This document shows, one piece after another, positions 53,780 to 64,000 of a stretch of DNA of 64,000 nucleotides (position 1 is its first letter; each line of letters opens with the position of its first letter). Below the pieces are notes generated by a model. It was not told the DNA's origin. It made no database searches and worked only from the letters and a program-made list of their open reading frames with translations. This DNA comes from Chaetomidium leptoderma (Eukaryota; Ascomycota; Sordariomycetes; Sordariales; Chaetomiaceae): positions 1 to 64,000 of the forward strand of contig MU857010.1 of NCBI GenBank assembly GCA_033296705.1. Reading direction: 5' to 3'. The position numbers and the translations under genes are program-made.

Positions 53780-54272
53780 ATGTATCTCAACGTCCCGGTC
53801 CTCCTCACCAGCCTGGTGGCCCTCGCGACGACGGCCTCGGCAGACTACTTGGATGTCACCGTGATTTGTGTCTTTGGGGGCTGCAATAACGTCGGGTGTA
53901 TGTCCAAGCCAACCCTGGCTATTTCCCTTTTTCCATGTTACGGCTAACGGCTGTCTCTCTTGTTGTTGTTGTGTTCCCAGATACCTGGAGAGAATGATTT
54001 CACTAAACAATTGCTGGTTGCTACCTACCTACCTAGATTTCACAACCGCCCACGGCACATACCAAGTCAACGCCAACGACGGATGCCGGGGGACGTCGGT
54101 GCCGGACATGACCGAGTTCTGCGTCGACTGGAAGAACGGGCGGGCGCACTTCAAGTTCAAGGGCTGGACCACCAAGAGCTGCTTGAAGGAGACCAAGAGC
54201 GATATCAATGGATGCGGGCCAATGACGACCTGCGGGACCTCAAATTTCACCCCCATCAAGTGCACCTGGTGA
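53780..54272 (+). CDS. Small cysteine-rich secreted protein, 117 aa
   Basis: Two exons, 53780-53897 and 54037-54272; 139-bp intron with GTATGT donor. A nearer CAG acceptor (around 53981) would introduce a stop, so the CCTAG at 54036 is used. The signal peptide is MYLNVPVLLTSLVALATTASA. The mature domain has eight cysteines: VICVFGGCNNVG, NDGCRGTSV, TEFCVDW, TKSCLKE, NGCGPMTTCGT and KCTW. Size, secretion and disulfide pattern fit effector-like or antimicrobial proteins of fungi. No known domain recognised, and function is not inferred. Confidence 0.75.
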
Positions 54273-55514
54273 GGGAGGGAGCCAGTAGGAGGGCCCCGGC
54301 CTGCAAGGAAGGCTAGGGAAGGAGGCCAGGGGCTGCTGTGAAGTCGAGAGTTTAGCAGGGAGGAGTCGAGTCAATCCTATCGAGTTTCTCGGCATACGTA
54401 TCAATGTCGTCCCAGGCCATGCAAGCGAGACTGCTATTACAAGAACTTTGTTAGTTTGGCTCCAGCCATTTCTTCATTGTCGGCAAAACAAAGTCGAAAT
54501 CACCGTTAGCTTGTGAGCGGAATGGGCAGGCGGTGTAAAGCCGTGTGTCGAATTCCTAGTCAGAACTTGGTTGGACTGCCGAGCGGGTGGAATCCCGAAT
54601 CCGGAACTTAAGTTCAATCCGAATCCGGAACTTCCGGAATCATGGTTGGGCGTCTTCAGCTCTGGCCTGGCTCCTGTCCCGAGCCGACATCCGTGGTGCT
54701 TTTTGTTTGGTTGCAAGTAATGGTCGAGTACTACGGTAAAGTTCCTGCAACCCATCATCCGTCGGATTCCTTGTTTTTTGCAAATAATCTTCTATGGGGA
54801 ACCCTCAAAGTCGACGAGACTGCCCTGGTGAGCTCTGATGTCGTCGGAGAGAGCGAGCTTCTATTAATAACATAGGAGTCGGCTCCACCATCCGTGGTGG
54901 CCCTATGTTTTGTCCTGCGGTACGTTCAATGTCAGTCAACATTCATGACTCGTAGTTGTGGGAGTTTGTAAAGCTGCAATGTCAGAGTCAAAGGGGCGGC
55001 CTGCAAAGACTCCCGGGTATTCTTCCCCCTAATGCGTCTGTCCAGTCCCCGATCTGGCGGGCTGGCGCGGCACCTTCTTTACCCGGCATAAGCGTGAGGT
55101 GGCTTGCAGAAAGTGTAACCTCAAAGGGCCGCGGGCTGTCCTGCAAACCTGTTTCGAGAGCCATCGAACCTGGTCCGCTCTGGCGTGGGAGGAGGGGGGC
55201 GAATAATAGCTGTCCCAACTTGTCAGCCCGGCACAGTCCAGGCTGTCAGCCCCATGATGCCCAAGCCGTAGATCTCGAGGTGAAACATCTTGCATTTTGG
55301 GTTCCATGAGATCAAGGCATGGTACGGTGCTACATACATATTCAAGTTGGCCACGCCGCTTCGGGAATGCACAGCGTGGAAATCCCCCAAGGATGCATTT
55401 GTATATTAATAGTAGTGTATATCCGGGTAGTAGCCCCTCGTCCTCGTCGTTGAGCACATAGCTTGAACTCATATCCCGCCTTCCTTTGAACACCTGCCCG
55501 GGTCACCGTCACCT
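54273..55514. other. Intergenic, 1.2 kb
   Basis: Only a short direct repeat of GAATCCGGAACTT near 54597-54636. No gene recognised. Confidence 0.45.
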
Positions 55515-57492
55515 ATGGCGTATCTCCCACTGCTGTTTCATGCCCTGGCGCTTGCCTTTGCCGTGGCACATGCCGTGATTCAAGGGAACGCAACCGGCGT
55601 CTGCAGAGAGATTGACGACATAATCTCCGAGTCAAGCGATGTGGTTTACCCGAGTAAGCTTCCCACAAGTTGGGTAGAATACATCTGGCTGATCAATGAT
55701 TCCAACACAGTTCAAGCGTTACGGTACACCAGCGCCATCCAGCACTGGTTCCTCACGTCCAACGACAAGCCAGCTTGCGTCGTTGAGCCTGGGTCTCCCG
55801 AAGACGTCGCGTTGGTCCTGCAGATTGTTGGCGCTTCCCGCACGCCATTTGCTGTTTACTGTGGCGGACACGCATCAAACCCGGGGTTCTCCAGTACACC
55901 GGGGGTTCACATCTCGCTCAAACGGTTTGACCAAGTCGAGCTGTCTGCGGATGGCAAGATAGTCACGCTCGGTTTCGGTCAGGTAAGGGGGATCGCATGA
56001 GTCCTGTTTTGGAAGAAACATGTACTAAAACGTGAGCAGGGATGGACGGATGTGTACGATGCTCTTGAGGATGCTGGGGTCAATGTCGTCGGTGGCAGGG
56101 TTCCTGGGCCTGGCACGGGGGGGTTCACTCTCGGCGGCGGGTTCTCGTGGTGAGCCGTCTTCAAACCAAGAGGAAAGAAACACTTTGCTGATGACAGAAT
56201 CCAGGAAAACAAACCAATATGGTTGGTTAGCCCTGGACACGGAGCGGATGTCCTCAATCAAGCCTTTGGCACGGCTAACCTTATCTGTGTCAGGTCTGAC
56301 TTGTGATACGGTCAAGTCTTTTAATGTGGTCCTTCCGGTGAGTTGAGTAGGGCCCCTTATCATTTACTGTCTAACGTAATCTCCCAAGAATGGAACAATC
56401 ACGGTGGCCTCGAATCAACAAAACAAGGACCTGTTCTTCGCTCTCAAAGGGGGCCTCAACCGTTTCGGTATTGTGACATCGGCCGAGTTCTACACTCACC
56501 CACAACCTCCCAAGGTCTGGGTAAGTTATCGACGCCGGACTTTCAGCATAACGCTGTTGGGCTTGAGACTAACAGCACCAGGGCGGCCTCCGCAGATATC
56601 CGGTTCTCCATGTCCCCAAGTTGCTCAACGCAACTCAGCGCTTCTATGACGAAAGCAAAGACCCCAAAACCCAGATCATCGTAACACTCGAGGGAAGCGG
56701 CTTGGGTGTCGGGGCCATGGCACTCTTTTTCCATGACGGGCCAGAGAAGCCAGAAATCTTTGACATGTTTGACGGGCTCCTGACCACCATCGACAACACT
56801 GGTAGCAAGTCGTACAAGCAGCTCATCAACAGCTTCCCGGCGCAGCTAGTCCTGAACGCAAGGGGCACGTTTCACAGCTTCTCGACGACAAAGCTCACCG
56901 GCCGCTATATCGAAGCTGTCAGGGCGGAGGCAGAGGTACGTCCACCACGAACCAAAGAACATGCTTATTCTGTACATGACCCTGCATGAGAAAACATGCT
57001 CACCTAATCGGTATTTATCACCCTGTCAGGCCATCGGCCAGGTTTCTGCTCTACACAGCGGCACCACGGTCAGCTACGAGATTGAACCATTCACAAAATA
57101 CGGAGTGCATGCCACCGAGAGTGCGTTTCCGCATGCCGACTCTCTCTTGCCGGTAACCTTTACCCCTCCCCCCCGTCTGTCTGCAACCTTCGTCGATGCT
57201 GACACTAGACGTGTGGGTTGCCTGGTAGCTTAATCTGTACTATGCCTGGCTCAACCCCCTCGAAGACGACTGGTGGTACGCCAAGATCCGCCAATCTCTG
57301 GCGACGCTGAAGCAAGTTGCCAAGGACGAGGGCATTTACGAGGACGGCTTTCCGGCGTATGGAAATTACGCCGTCGCTGGCACCAGCACAGAGGAGCTGT
57401 ACGGCGCACAGAACGCGGCACGGCTGAGGGTCATCAGGGACAAGATAGATCCTGACCGGATCATGGACCTTGGGGGAGGGTTCGAGATTTGA
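55515..57492 (+). CDS. Secreted FAD-linked oxidoreductase (BBE/PCMH), 503 aa, 8 exons
   Basis: Exons: 55515-55982, 56040-56149, 56205-56221 (17 nt), 56294-56337, 56389-56520, 56582-56935, 57030-57152 and 57229-57492; every junction keeps phase. A signal peptide (MAYLPLLFHALALAFAVAHA) precedes the PCMH domain: ACVVEPGSPEDVALVLQI, FAVYCGGHASNPGFSST (His: candidate covalent FAD site), TLGFGQGWTDVYDALEDAG, GRVPGPGTGGFTLGGGFSW and KTNQYGLTCDTVKSFNVVLPNGTI (completed by the 17-nt exon). The C-terminal BBE element is GNYAVAGTSTEELYG ... RIMDLGGGFEI. Unlike the gene at 28.6 kb it lacks the second attachment Cys. It probably oxidises an extracellular sugar or a pathway intermediate; neighbours are a regulator and an SDR. 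Confidence 0.9.
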
Positions 57493-57608
57493 AAGTGAGG
57501 GGTTCGTGGGAAACAAGGCAGACAGACCTGTTTGGCTTGTTGGACTGTTTTAGAGATGGAACTGTTCGTGGACATACAGTCCGATCGGTTTAACCCATAA
57601 TACTCCGA

Positions 57609-59322
57609 CTAAACAAAGGCAGGCAATATCTTGCAGCAGCTGATGATATAGCTTAGCTTGTCCCAGTAGTTCATGTCCCCCTTAATACCAAGTTCATCCT
57701 GCGCCCAAATGGCCTGTAGCAACAACCGCACCAGATTGAGCGAACGGGAAGAGTGGCCCTTTTCCGTCCTGGAGATGAGGTCGAGGACCACGGCCCGCTG
57801 ATCATCGCTCCGCGCCTCGCAGCCCAGGATAAAGACGGGAAACTGTCGGTCGCAGGAGCCCAACCGGGCGAGTATGGCGAAGGCCTGGTCAATGTGCTGC
57901 TGTGTCCTCCTGGTCGACTGGTTCCGAAGGTTAGTAGTACTATCGGACGCCCGGCTGAGGTACACAAGCATGGCCAGTCGGTATAGTTCCATCCCCAATG
58001 ACGCATCTGCATTGCCGTCGGCTGTCGCCGGTAGCTCGATGCTCCTGATCCTCCAGTCGAGGATCTTCAAGAAGGACTTGTAGTCGTCTTGTTCGGCAGA
58101 CGTCATGGATGGGAGATGGGCAGAGTTGACGGCGTCGCAGACCTCCGACAGCAGCTCTATTAGAGCCAACGGGGGCGATGCTGTTTTTGAAGGCTAAGGT
58201 ATGCAAATCACATCATTAGAATGGAAAGGCTTCCCAAGTCACCTCGTCAACTTGTCGTAGTGAACCTTACCTCGGCACGAGGACTTTTCGTCGTCGGCGA
58301 GACGCCTACTAGTAGTAATGGACTGGACGCGACGGTTGGCGAAGGCGACGGTCCATTGCCTTTGGATTCCCTGTGCCAGTGCCGTTGGCTGAAACGGGCG
58401 AGGACGTCATGGTAGTACACCCAGTCCAACAGAGCGGCCAAGTCGCTATTATCGTGATGCAGCTCGTCGAGACCAGCGGCCTGTATCATGTCCTTGGCGC
58501 TGCGAAGATAACACGTCCAGTCACCCGAGCTGCAGGATAGTTGGTGGATCTAATAGTAATACAACGATCAGCACGGCACGACAGCACGCACGCCGGCGGG
58601 CCGGTGAGTGTTACCGACCTCAAGAGAACACAGCAGCATATTGGTCGCAACATGCTGGATCGCTTCCGTGGTGTCCATGTGTTTCCCCGATGCGGCGGTC
58701 AAGCCTTCGAGGGCCAAGATCTTGAGCTCGACTGCCTGTGGGTTGTCATCATGGCGATGGAGCGAGGACAGGGCGAGAAGCGAGTGGAACAGCGCCGTGG
58801 ACGACGCCGTGTTCCTGGCCAGAGCGATGCGGATGACGACATTCCCCAGCTCCGCGGGATCACGCCCGAAGGTGGCAAGGGATCTCGAGGCGGCCAGTTG
58901 GACTGAGTGTGTGTCAGCCAAGGCAGTCAGCGGTGTTTGCCTGGGCAGACCTGAAAGGACACCCCCTGTTTGAACCCACAGTATTGGATCAGATCTTGGT
59001 CACCGGCCTGGGTGTTTGCCGGATTCCATTCCGCTCGGATGTCCCAGGCTGGCCGGATGCGCTCTAGAACGCGTTAGAAAAGGGGCCAAGTATCATCTCG
59101 GGCCCGGGCGGTGTTACCATTGGGTGCCAGGTGGCTGAGGTAATAATGCATTTCCATATCCCGCTGCGATACCTGAACTATGTGCGTGTCGCCGGCATGC
59201 GGGTTTCTGCTCGCCAATTTGGGTACATGTAACGGCGACTTGCCCACAATAGCGCGTCTGCGATCACCTGCATAAGGCCAGGATAGTCGAAGGCTGAGAC
59301 CCTGCCGAGACGGAGATCCCAT
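57609..59322 (-). CDS. Fungal_trans_2-type regulator, about 478 aa, no zinc cluster visible
   Basis: Five exons: 59322-59118, 59063-58980, 58902-58619, 58549-58271 and 58193-57609, all phases consistent. The N-terminal part has LSLRLSWPYAGDRRRAIVG, the linker that normally follows a Zn2Cys6 cluster, then DMEMHYYLSHLAPN and RIRPAWDIRAEWNPA. The helical ligand/regulatory domain (PF11951 type) continues with ALFHSLLALSSLHR, AIQHVATNMLLCSLE, GDWTCYLRSAKDMI and LDWVYYHDVLARFSQRHW. No Cys-rich DNA-binding motif is found upstream to 60 kb, so the real start may be further right, or the protein is N-terminally truncated. It is convergent with the FAD oxidase and divergent from the SDR. Confidence 0.75.
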
Positions 59323-60067
59323 AGGCAGTGAACATAGGTCCTCTTCCGGAGCGGGAGAGCTCTGGAGAAAACCATCATGATGTTTCGCTGTATTAGATTT
59401 TGTCAGCGTTCGACCAGTCCCGGCGAGAGTCGCCTCATGTCTTACAAATAACGTCGGCGGATGCCAATGCCATGTCGCAGTTGTGGAAATACGAGCCGGT
59501 TGCTTGCTTTGTTGAAGGCCGTTCGGGCGGCTGGCCGGAGGCCTATGTGGTTGGTAAGAAGGCGGCAGGAGATTAGGAGCACAATGCTGACAAACTTTAT
59601 CAGACAAAGATATAGTAGTGTTTTCCAAAGTTGCCTCGCTTTCAACTCTCGGGTTACACTGCAGGTCGTGTGCGGAGTCTTTTAATCCCCCCATTGGTCC
59701 CTTTTTGGAGTTATGCCAAGACCTGGCTGAGCACACTCAGCGTCCAATGCAGGTCCAAGACAAGGAATGAACTAACTATGAGCAACCATCTTGTAAGCGG
59801 GCAGGTTACTAATCAAAAAGAAACCCTCGGCGGGCAACTATCGTGTAAGCAGAACTTGGGAATCGAGAAGGGCTCGTCCCGGCAGATTCAAATGGAGAAA
59901 TGGGAAATATATAACCAGCAACTACATCCCGCATTTCCATCTCATCCCTGTGTAAACCGTATCATCAAGCACATTCACTCTCGTCAACGAACATCGCCAT
60001 CGTATCTTTAGTCTTTGTCCCACGCCGTTCCTGCAGAACCGTCCACATCCCTAGCAACCTGCCGAAA
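59323..60067. other. Divergent region between regulator and SDR
   Basis: Would contain the promoters of both genes, or a missing 5' exon of the regulator. No zinc-cluster sequence found in any frame. Confidence 0.45.
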
Positions 60068-61129
60068 TGCCTTCCTACGTCATCACCGGAGTTTCCAGGG
60101 GAATTGGGGTAGGTTTGATGACCCTCGCTCGCTGAGCCGGTGCTGATAGCTTCCAAACAGTACGAGTTCCTTCGCCAGTATTCCAACGACCCGAACGACA
60201 CCGTCATCGGACTCGTCCGTAATAAGACGGCGACCTTGGAGAAAGTATCAGAGGACCCGGACCTCAAGGGGCGCCGCAACATTCACATTTTGGAAGCCGA
60301 CGTGACCGACTACAATGCTCTGCAGGTAGGAAGCCAGCTCGGCTCGGGAGCCAAATCCTGTGTTTTGGGTTGATCAGGCGCTGAAGCAGTTTGACAGGCC
60401 GCAGCCGCCGAGACAACCAAGATCACCGGCGGGAGCCTCGACTACCTCATCGCCAACGCTGCTTTCCAGCCCTTCTTCGATGCCTTTGACCCCATCGGGA
60501 CCCTGTAAGATTCCTCTACCTGAGAACAAATGGGCTCGCGACTGACCACGGCAAACAGGGGTGACCAGCCCGAGATGGTTACGAAGACCTTGAGGGAACT
60601 GTTCGAGGTCAACGTCATCGGCAACGTCCACCTCTTCAACTTGTTCATGCCACTCATCGTCAAAGGTCAAGCGAAGAAGGTCATCGCCATTTCCACCGGC
60701 CTCGCCGACACGGTATTGACCAACAGCTACGAGTTGACCACCGGCTCGCTGTACGCGACCAGCAAGGCGGCCTTGAACATGGTCGTTGCCAAGTACAACG
60801 CTCAGTACAAGAAGGCCGGCGTTCTCTTCCTGGCGCTTTCCCCGGGGTTCGTAGACGTGGGCCAATACAAGGACGGTAAGGCGCAGTGCGTTTTCTTTGG
60901 AGTATTCGATGCTGACGAGTGTTTTTGTCCTCCCACAGTGACCGCAGAACAGATGGAGGGACTGAGCGGCACGATGGCCGGGTTCGCCGCCTATGCACCG
61001 CACTTCAAGGGGCCTCTTACCCCGGAGCAGTCTGTCACTGCCGTGAAGTCAGTCATCGCGAACGCCAGTGTGGAGAAGGGCAATGGCGGTGACTTCCTTT
61101 CCCACCACGGCAACAAGCGCTGGCTCTGA
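60068..61129 (+). CDS. Short-chain dehydrogenase/reductase, 273 aa
   Basis: Five exons: 60068-60109, 60161-60325, 60398-60504, 60559-60875 and 60939-61129; introns of 51-72 bp, phases consistent. The cofactor motif is YVITGVSRGIG (TGxxxGxG), split by the first intron immediately after it. ADVTDYNALQ, LDYLIANAAF (an NAA in place of NNAG), VNVIGNVHLFNLF, VIAISTGLAD and the catalytic YATSK follow. The C-terminus PGFVDVGQYKD and the MAGFAAYAPHFKG stretch resemble the C-factor/norsolorinic-acid-ketoreductase-like SDR subgroup. NAD(P)-dependent, cytosolic, substrate unknown. Confidence 0.9.
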
Positions 61130-62004
61130 TGGGATGGGCATGCCTGGCTTTCTCTGTCCGGGAGACCCCGAGAACGGCTGCTAGCACTCGCGCATTGAGA
61201 TAGGGGATTGGTCTTGAATTTACATACACATGCACACGGTCTCATCGAGCTTCTCGCGTAATTTACAAGTTGACGGGGCGCCTTCCGTTCGGGCTATCCC
61301 ATCGTCCCCGGCGTGCTAGAATTGAAGACAGCATGCCGCTCTCAGCATGGGACGCGAAATTGATCTGGTTGTTTGTGATGAACGGAATCGGGAATTAACC
61401 CGCGATGGCCTCGCTGATGGGAAGTCGGTCAGCTCAACCACGGTGCGCGTGTCCCACCGCCATACATCCGTGACAGCAACGGGTCGCCGACTCGGGCGCG
61501 TGATGCGGTCATCTCGTTCGTCAGTGTATCCGGATCTGAGACGTTGTGTTGCCTGATTCAAAAGCTGCGCCGCAGGCTGCAGCATTTCCCGAGGCGAGGG
61601 GGTGCTCGGCTCGGCTTTCGCCCAAACAGTTTCTTCATCTGGGTGCATTGTTGGGCGGCTTTTTGGTGTCAAAGGAAATTCGGGCGTTGACCTCCCCTCT
61701 TCTGCAAGCGCTTCTTACCTACCACATTAATGGGACGCTGTTGGTTCCGGGCAGGAACACACATGACACCGCGTGCTTTGTATCATTCGCACTGTGTATT
61801 CGCAGTTGGCACGCTTAACAGTTCGTTGCTTTCAATTGTGAAGGTTTGCGCGAGTCTATTCTGTACTTTCTATCCTTCTTTACCTTCCTGCAACAGTCTC
61901 TGATAAGTCAGGTTTGTTCCTGACGTCGAGACCGGACAAACAGAACGAGTCTTTGCTGCAAATACTGTCTTTGCGACAGACAGAACAACTACAAAGCCCG
62001 GAAA
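61130..62004. other. Intergenic
   Basis: 875 bp with the carboxylesterase promoter; no gene recognised. Confidence 0.45.
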
Positions 62005-63077
62005 ATGGCAAGCGACTCAGATTATCCCCCGCCGCTGATTGTCCCGCCTCGTCTCCTGCCGCACAAGCAGACCTTCATCCTCCTCCACGGCCGGGGCTCC
62101 TCAGGCGACAAGTTCGGGCCCGTCCTGCTCGATACCCCCATATCCGCCGCTGCACCGCACCACTCGGATCGGGACGGAACCAATGACCCCTCCCCTTCAG
62201 ACCACTCGCCCACGGTGGTGCAAACGCTCGCCACGATCTTTCCGCACGCGCGCTTCGTCTTCCCCACCGCCGCCCGCCGCCGCGCCACCATCTACCGCCG
62301 CGCCCGCATCCACCAGTGGTTCGACAACTGGGCGCTGGACGCGCCCCCCGCGCCCAACGCCACCGTTGCCGCCACACGCGAGGCCCTGCAGGTGCCCGGG
62401 CTGCGCGAGACGACGACGCACGTGCACGACCTACTGCGCGCCGAGATCGCCATCGCGGGGGGCGGCGCCGCGTCACGCGTCGTGCTCGGCGGCCTAAGCC
62501 AGGGCTGCGCCGCCGCGCTGGTGGCGCTGCTGCTCTGGGAGGGCCCGCCGCTGGCGGGTGCGCTAGGCATGTGTGGGTGGTTGCCGCCCGCGGGGAAACT
62601 GGCGGAGGAGGCTGCTAGTAATAGCGCTGGCGCTGGTGGGGGAGGGGGAGGGGCAGGAGAGGGGGAGGGGCAGGAGAGGGGGTGGAAGATGATCCGGAAG
62701 AGGTTGAGGATGAGGAGCTGGATGACGACGACGATGATATCTTTGATAGAGGTGACGAGAGTGAAGGGGAAGGGTATGGACCGGCAGCAAGGGCCTTGCA
62801 GTGGTTCCGAGACGAGCTCGAGCTTCCTGGAGCCGACGATCGTGTCAAGGCTGCGGGAAGCGCATTGCTGCACACGCCCATCTTTCTCGGCCACGGAGTC
62901 GAGGATGACCGTGTCAATGTTGTCCTTGGTCGAGATGCGGCTGCCTGTCTAGAAGGTCTTGGGGCGCAGACGGTTGTGTGGAGCGAATATGAGGGTCTTG
63001 CGCACTGGTACTCGGGCCCAATGCTCCGAGATATAGTCGAATTCCTTGACAAGAAGACGGATATCAAGCTGGACTAG
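62005..63077 (+). CDS. Acyl-protein thioesterase/carboxylesterase-like hydrolase, frame change in the middle
   Basis: The first part (62005 to about 62617) has KQTFILLHGRGSSGDKFGPVLL, FPHARFVFPTAARRRATIYRRARIHQWFDNW and the nucleophile elbow VVLGGLSQGCAAAL (Ser near residue 160), typical of the APT1/phospholipase-carboxylesterase family. The rest, including TPIFLGHGVEDDRVNV with the acid Asp and YEGLAHWYSGPMLRDIVEF with the catalytic His, is in another frame. A 56-bp GTAATA...CAG intron (62618-62673) would join them in phase to 338 aa, but it lacks a branch site and pyrimidine tract. A 17-bp tandem duplication in the same stretch would equally explain a frameshift. The gene is probably functional only if one of these is resolved. 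Confidence 0.75.
62655..62689. repeat. 17-bp tandem duplication at the frame change
   Basis: GGGGCAGGAGAGGGGG occurs twice in immediate succession within a purine-rich stretch; the 17-bp period is not a multiple of three. Confidence 0.75.
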
Positions 63078-63381
63078 GAGAACAATGACGAGATTAGCTA
63101 ATAAGCGAAAGCTCCATAGATAGAATTCCACCCACGTGGGAAAATCAACATCGATTTTACGGATTTTCTGCATCTTCATCTGGGATTCTTTGCATCTCCT
63201 TTTTCCAATGTCTCTCTATACCGCCACCTTGTTACGAAGCTCGCTCATCACGACTCCTTGCGCTTCCTTCCAACTAACGAGAACTAATATATCTCGTTCA
63301 GACAGGCCGTCCCAGCGCGATCCTCCCCTTTGCCAATGTCTCAATTGTCGGCGAGCAGCAAGACAACGCAAAGCTACGCGA
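63078..63381. other. Convergent 3' region
   Basis: 304 bp between two convergent genes; nothing recognised. Confidence 0.4.
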
Positions 63382-64000
63382 TCAAAAGTTATCAGGGAAG
63401 GGGGAGGTATAGCCCCTCATCTCCAGATTATGCGCCTCACTGCAATGGTAGTGCAAATTGACCCAAGCCTCAAAAACCGCTCCGCACTTCTCGCAAGTGA
63501 GGACGGACTTTAAAGCAAGTATTCAAAGGTTAGCTACGTACCTGGGTAGATAGCGGCTCCAAGAAGGAAAATTACTAATCAAGGGAAAGGGAGAAGAAAG
63601 AACAGAAACTCACCTCTGGTACAAAAGGCCTCGCAAACGGAAACGCCCGTTCTTCGGTGATGACAACATATAACAGACTAGCGGGCTCTTCCCCCTCCTC
63701 ACCTTGCATACCGTCAACCCGGAGCAGCGCTTCCTCTCCTTCCTCGGCAAACCCCAGAATCTCGCGCCGCAGCTCTGCGAAGCCCGGCGGGGCTCGGTCG
63801 GGCAGGTCGGCCGCGAGGGTGATCTTGCGCTGAGCAAAGACCATGACATAGGCGTGGGCTACGTAGGCGTGGGTGCACGAGTCTTGGCCGCGTCGGTTCG
63901 GGATGAAGATCCGTGCGAGGGAGTTGTTGTCGCCGGCGGCGGCCAGCTTGGCGCGGAGAAACGCCGAGTGGGGGTCCAGCGGGATGCCGTTCGAGTCGAG
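63382..64000 (-). CDS. 3' part of a zinc-finger-like protein gene, cut by the window edge
   Basis: Two exons: 64000-63614 (open at the window edge) and 63507-63382, with a 106-bp intron (GTGAGT ... TTAAAG) in phase 0. The visible 170 residues read LDPHSAFLRAKLAAAGDNNSLARIFIPN, AQRKITLAADLPDRAP and an acidic stretch, then end in CEKCGAVFEAWVNLHYHCSEAH. This is a C2H2-like spacing (C-x2-C, then His/Cys and His) just before the stop. I do not recognise the family. The N-terminus is outside the window. Confidence 0.65.

Noticed and set aside
1..64000. tRNA genes
   Set aside because: A visual search for B-box-like GGTTCGANTCC on both strands found no convincing candidate; a covariance scan would be decisive.

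Overview
The window is nuclear DNA of a filamentous ascomycete, most likely a Sordariomycete close to Sordariales/Chaetomiaceae. This is inferred from gene content, GC-rich coding sequence, and many 50-110 bp introns with GT(R)AGT-like donors, CTAAC/CTAAT branch sites and YAG acceptors. Genes lie on both strands without operons. The exon models are mine, from splice signals, reading phase and remembered family patterns. No alignment or RNA evidence was available.

Region by region. 1-830 is a 5'-truncated piece of a PDR-type ABC transporter running off the left edge. 1.3-13 kb is mostly conserved housekeeping: a SAM methyltransferase, a Bcs1-like AAA ATPase, Dom34/pelota, a WDR44/Dgr2-like WD40 protein and a thioredoxin. 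15-28.5 kb holds an amidoligase, an alpha/beta hydrolase with a GC-AG intron, a secreted HNH nuclease, a secreted GH43 glycosidase, a C26-A4-C41 homopolymer tract, the ribosome-assembly factor Rrb1 and a Golgi-type O-fucosyltransferase-like protein. 28.6-35 kb holds a berberine-bridge-type FAD oxidase, an aldo-keto reductase with an 11-nt exon, a membrane-anchored Dabb protein and an MFS transporter.

35.8-42 kb is a cluster of damaged genes: a divergent complex I PSST/NUKM-like gene with a 4-nt frameshift, a fungal transcription factor with a frameshift and a stop, and an SF1 helicase with several stops and frameshifts. A small secreted protein with a Kex2-type site sits among them. 43-47.4 kb carries a hydrolase, a small secreted protein resembling the RNase T2 C-terminal domain, and a PhnB/glyoxalase-fold gene cut short by an in-frame TAG. 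47.8-48.85 kb is repeat DNA: a tandem duplication whose copies differ almost only by transitions (RIP-like), then a 774-bp fold-back element with 35-bp perfect terminal inverted repeats and inverted minisatellite arms.

49-64 kb is accessory-looking: a multispan membrane protein, a membrane-anchored luciferase-domain protein, a small cysteine-rich secreted protein, then a secreted FAD oxidase (8 exons, one of 17 nt), a Fungal_trans_2-type regulator and a short-chain dehydrogenase within 5.6 kb. That trio could be a small metabolic cluster, although no backbone synthase is visible. A carboxylesterase with a 17-bp duplication at a frame change and the 3' part of a zinc-finger-like gene close the window. 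I recognised no tRNA, rRNA or CRISPR array.
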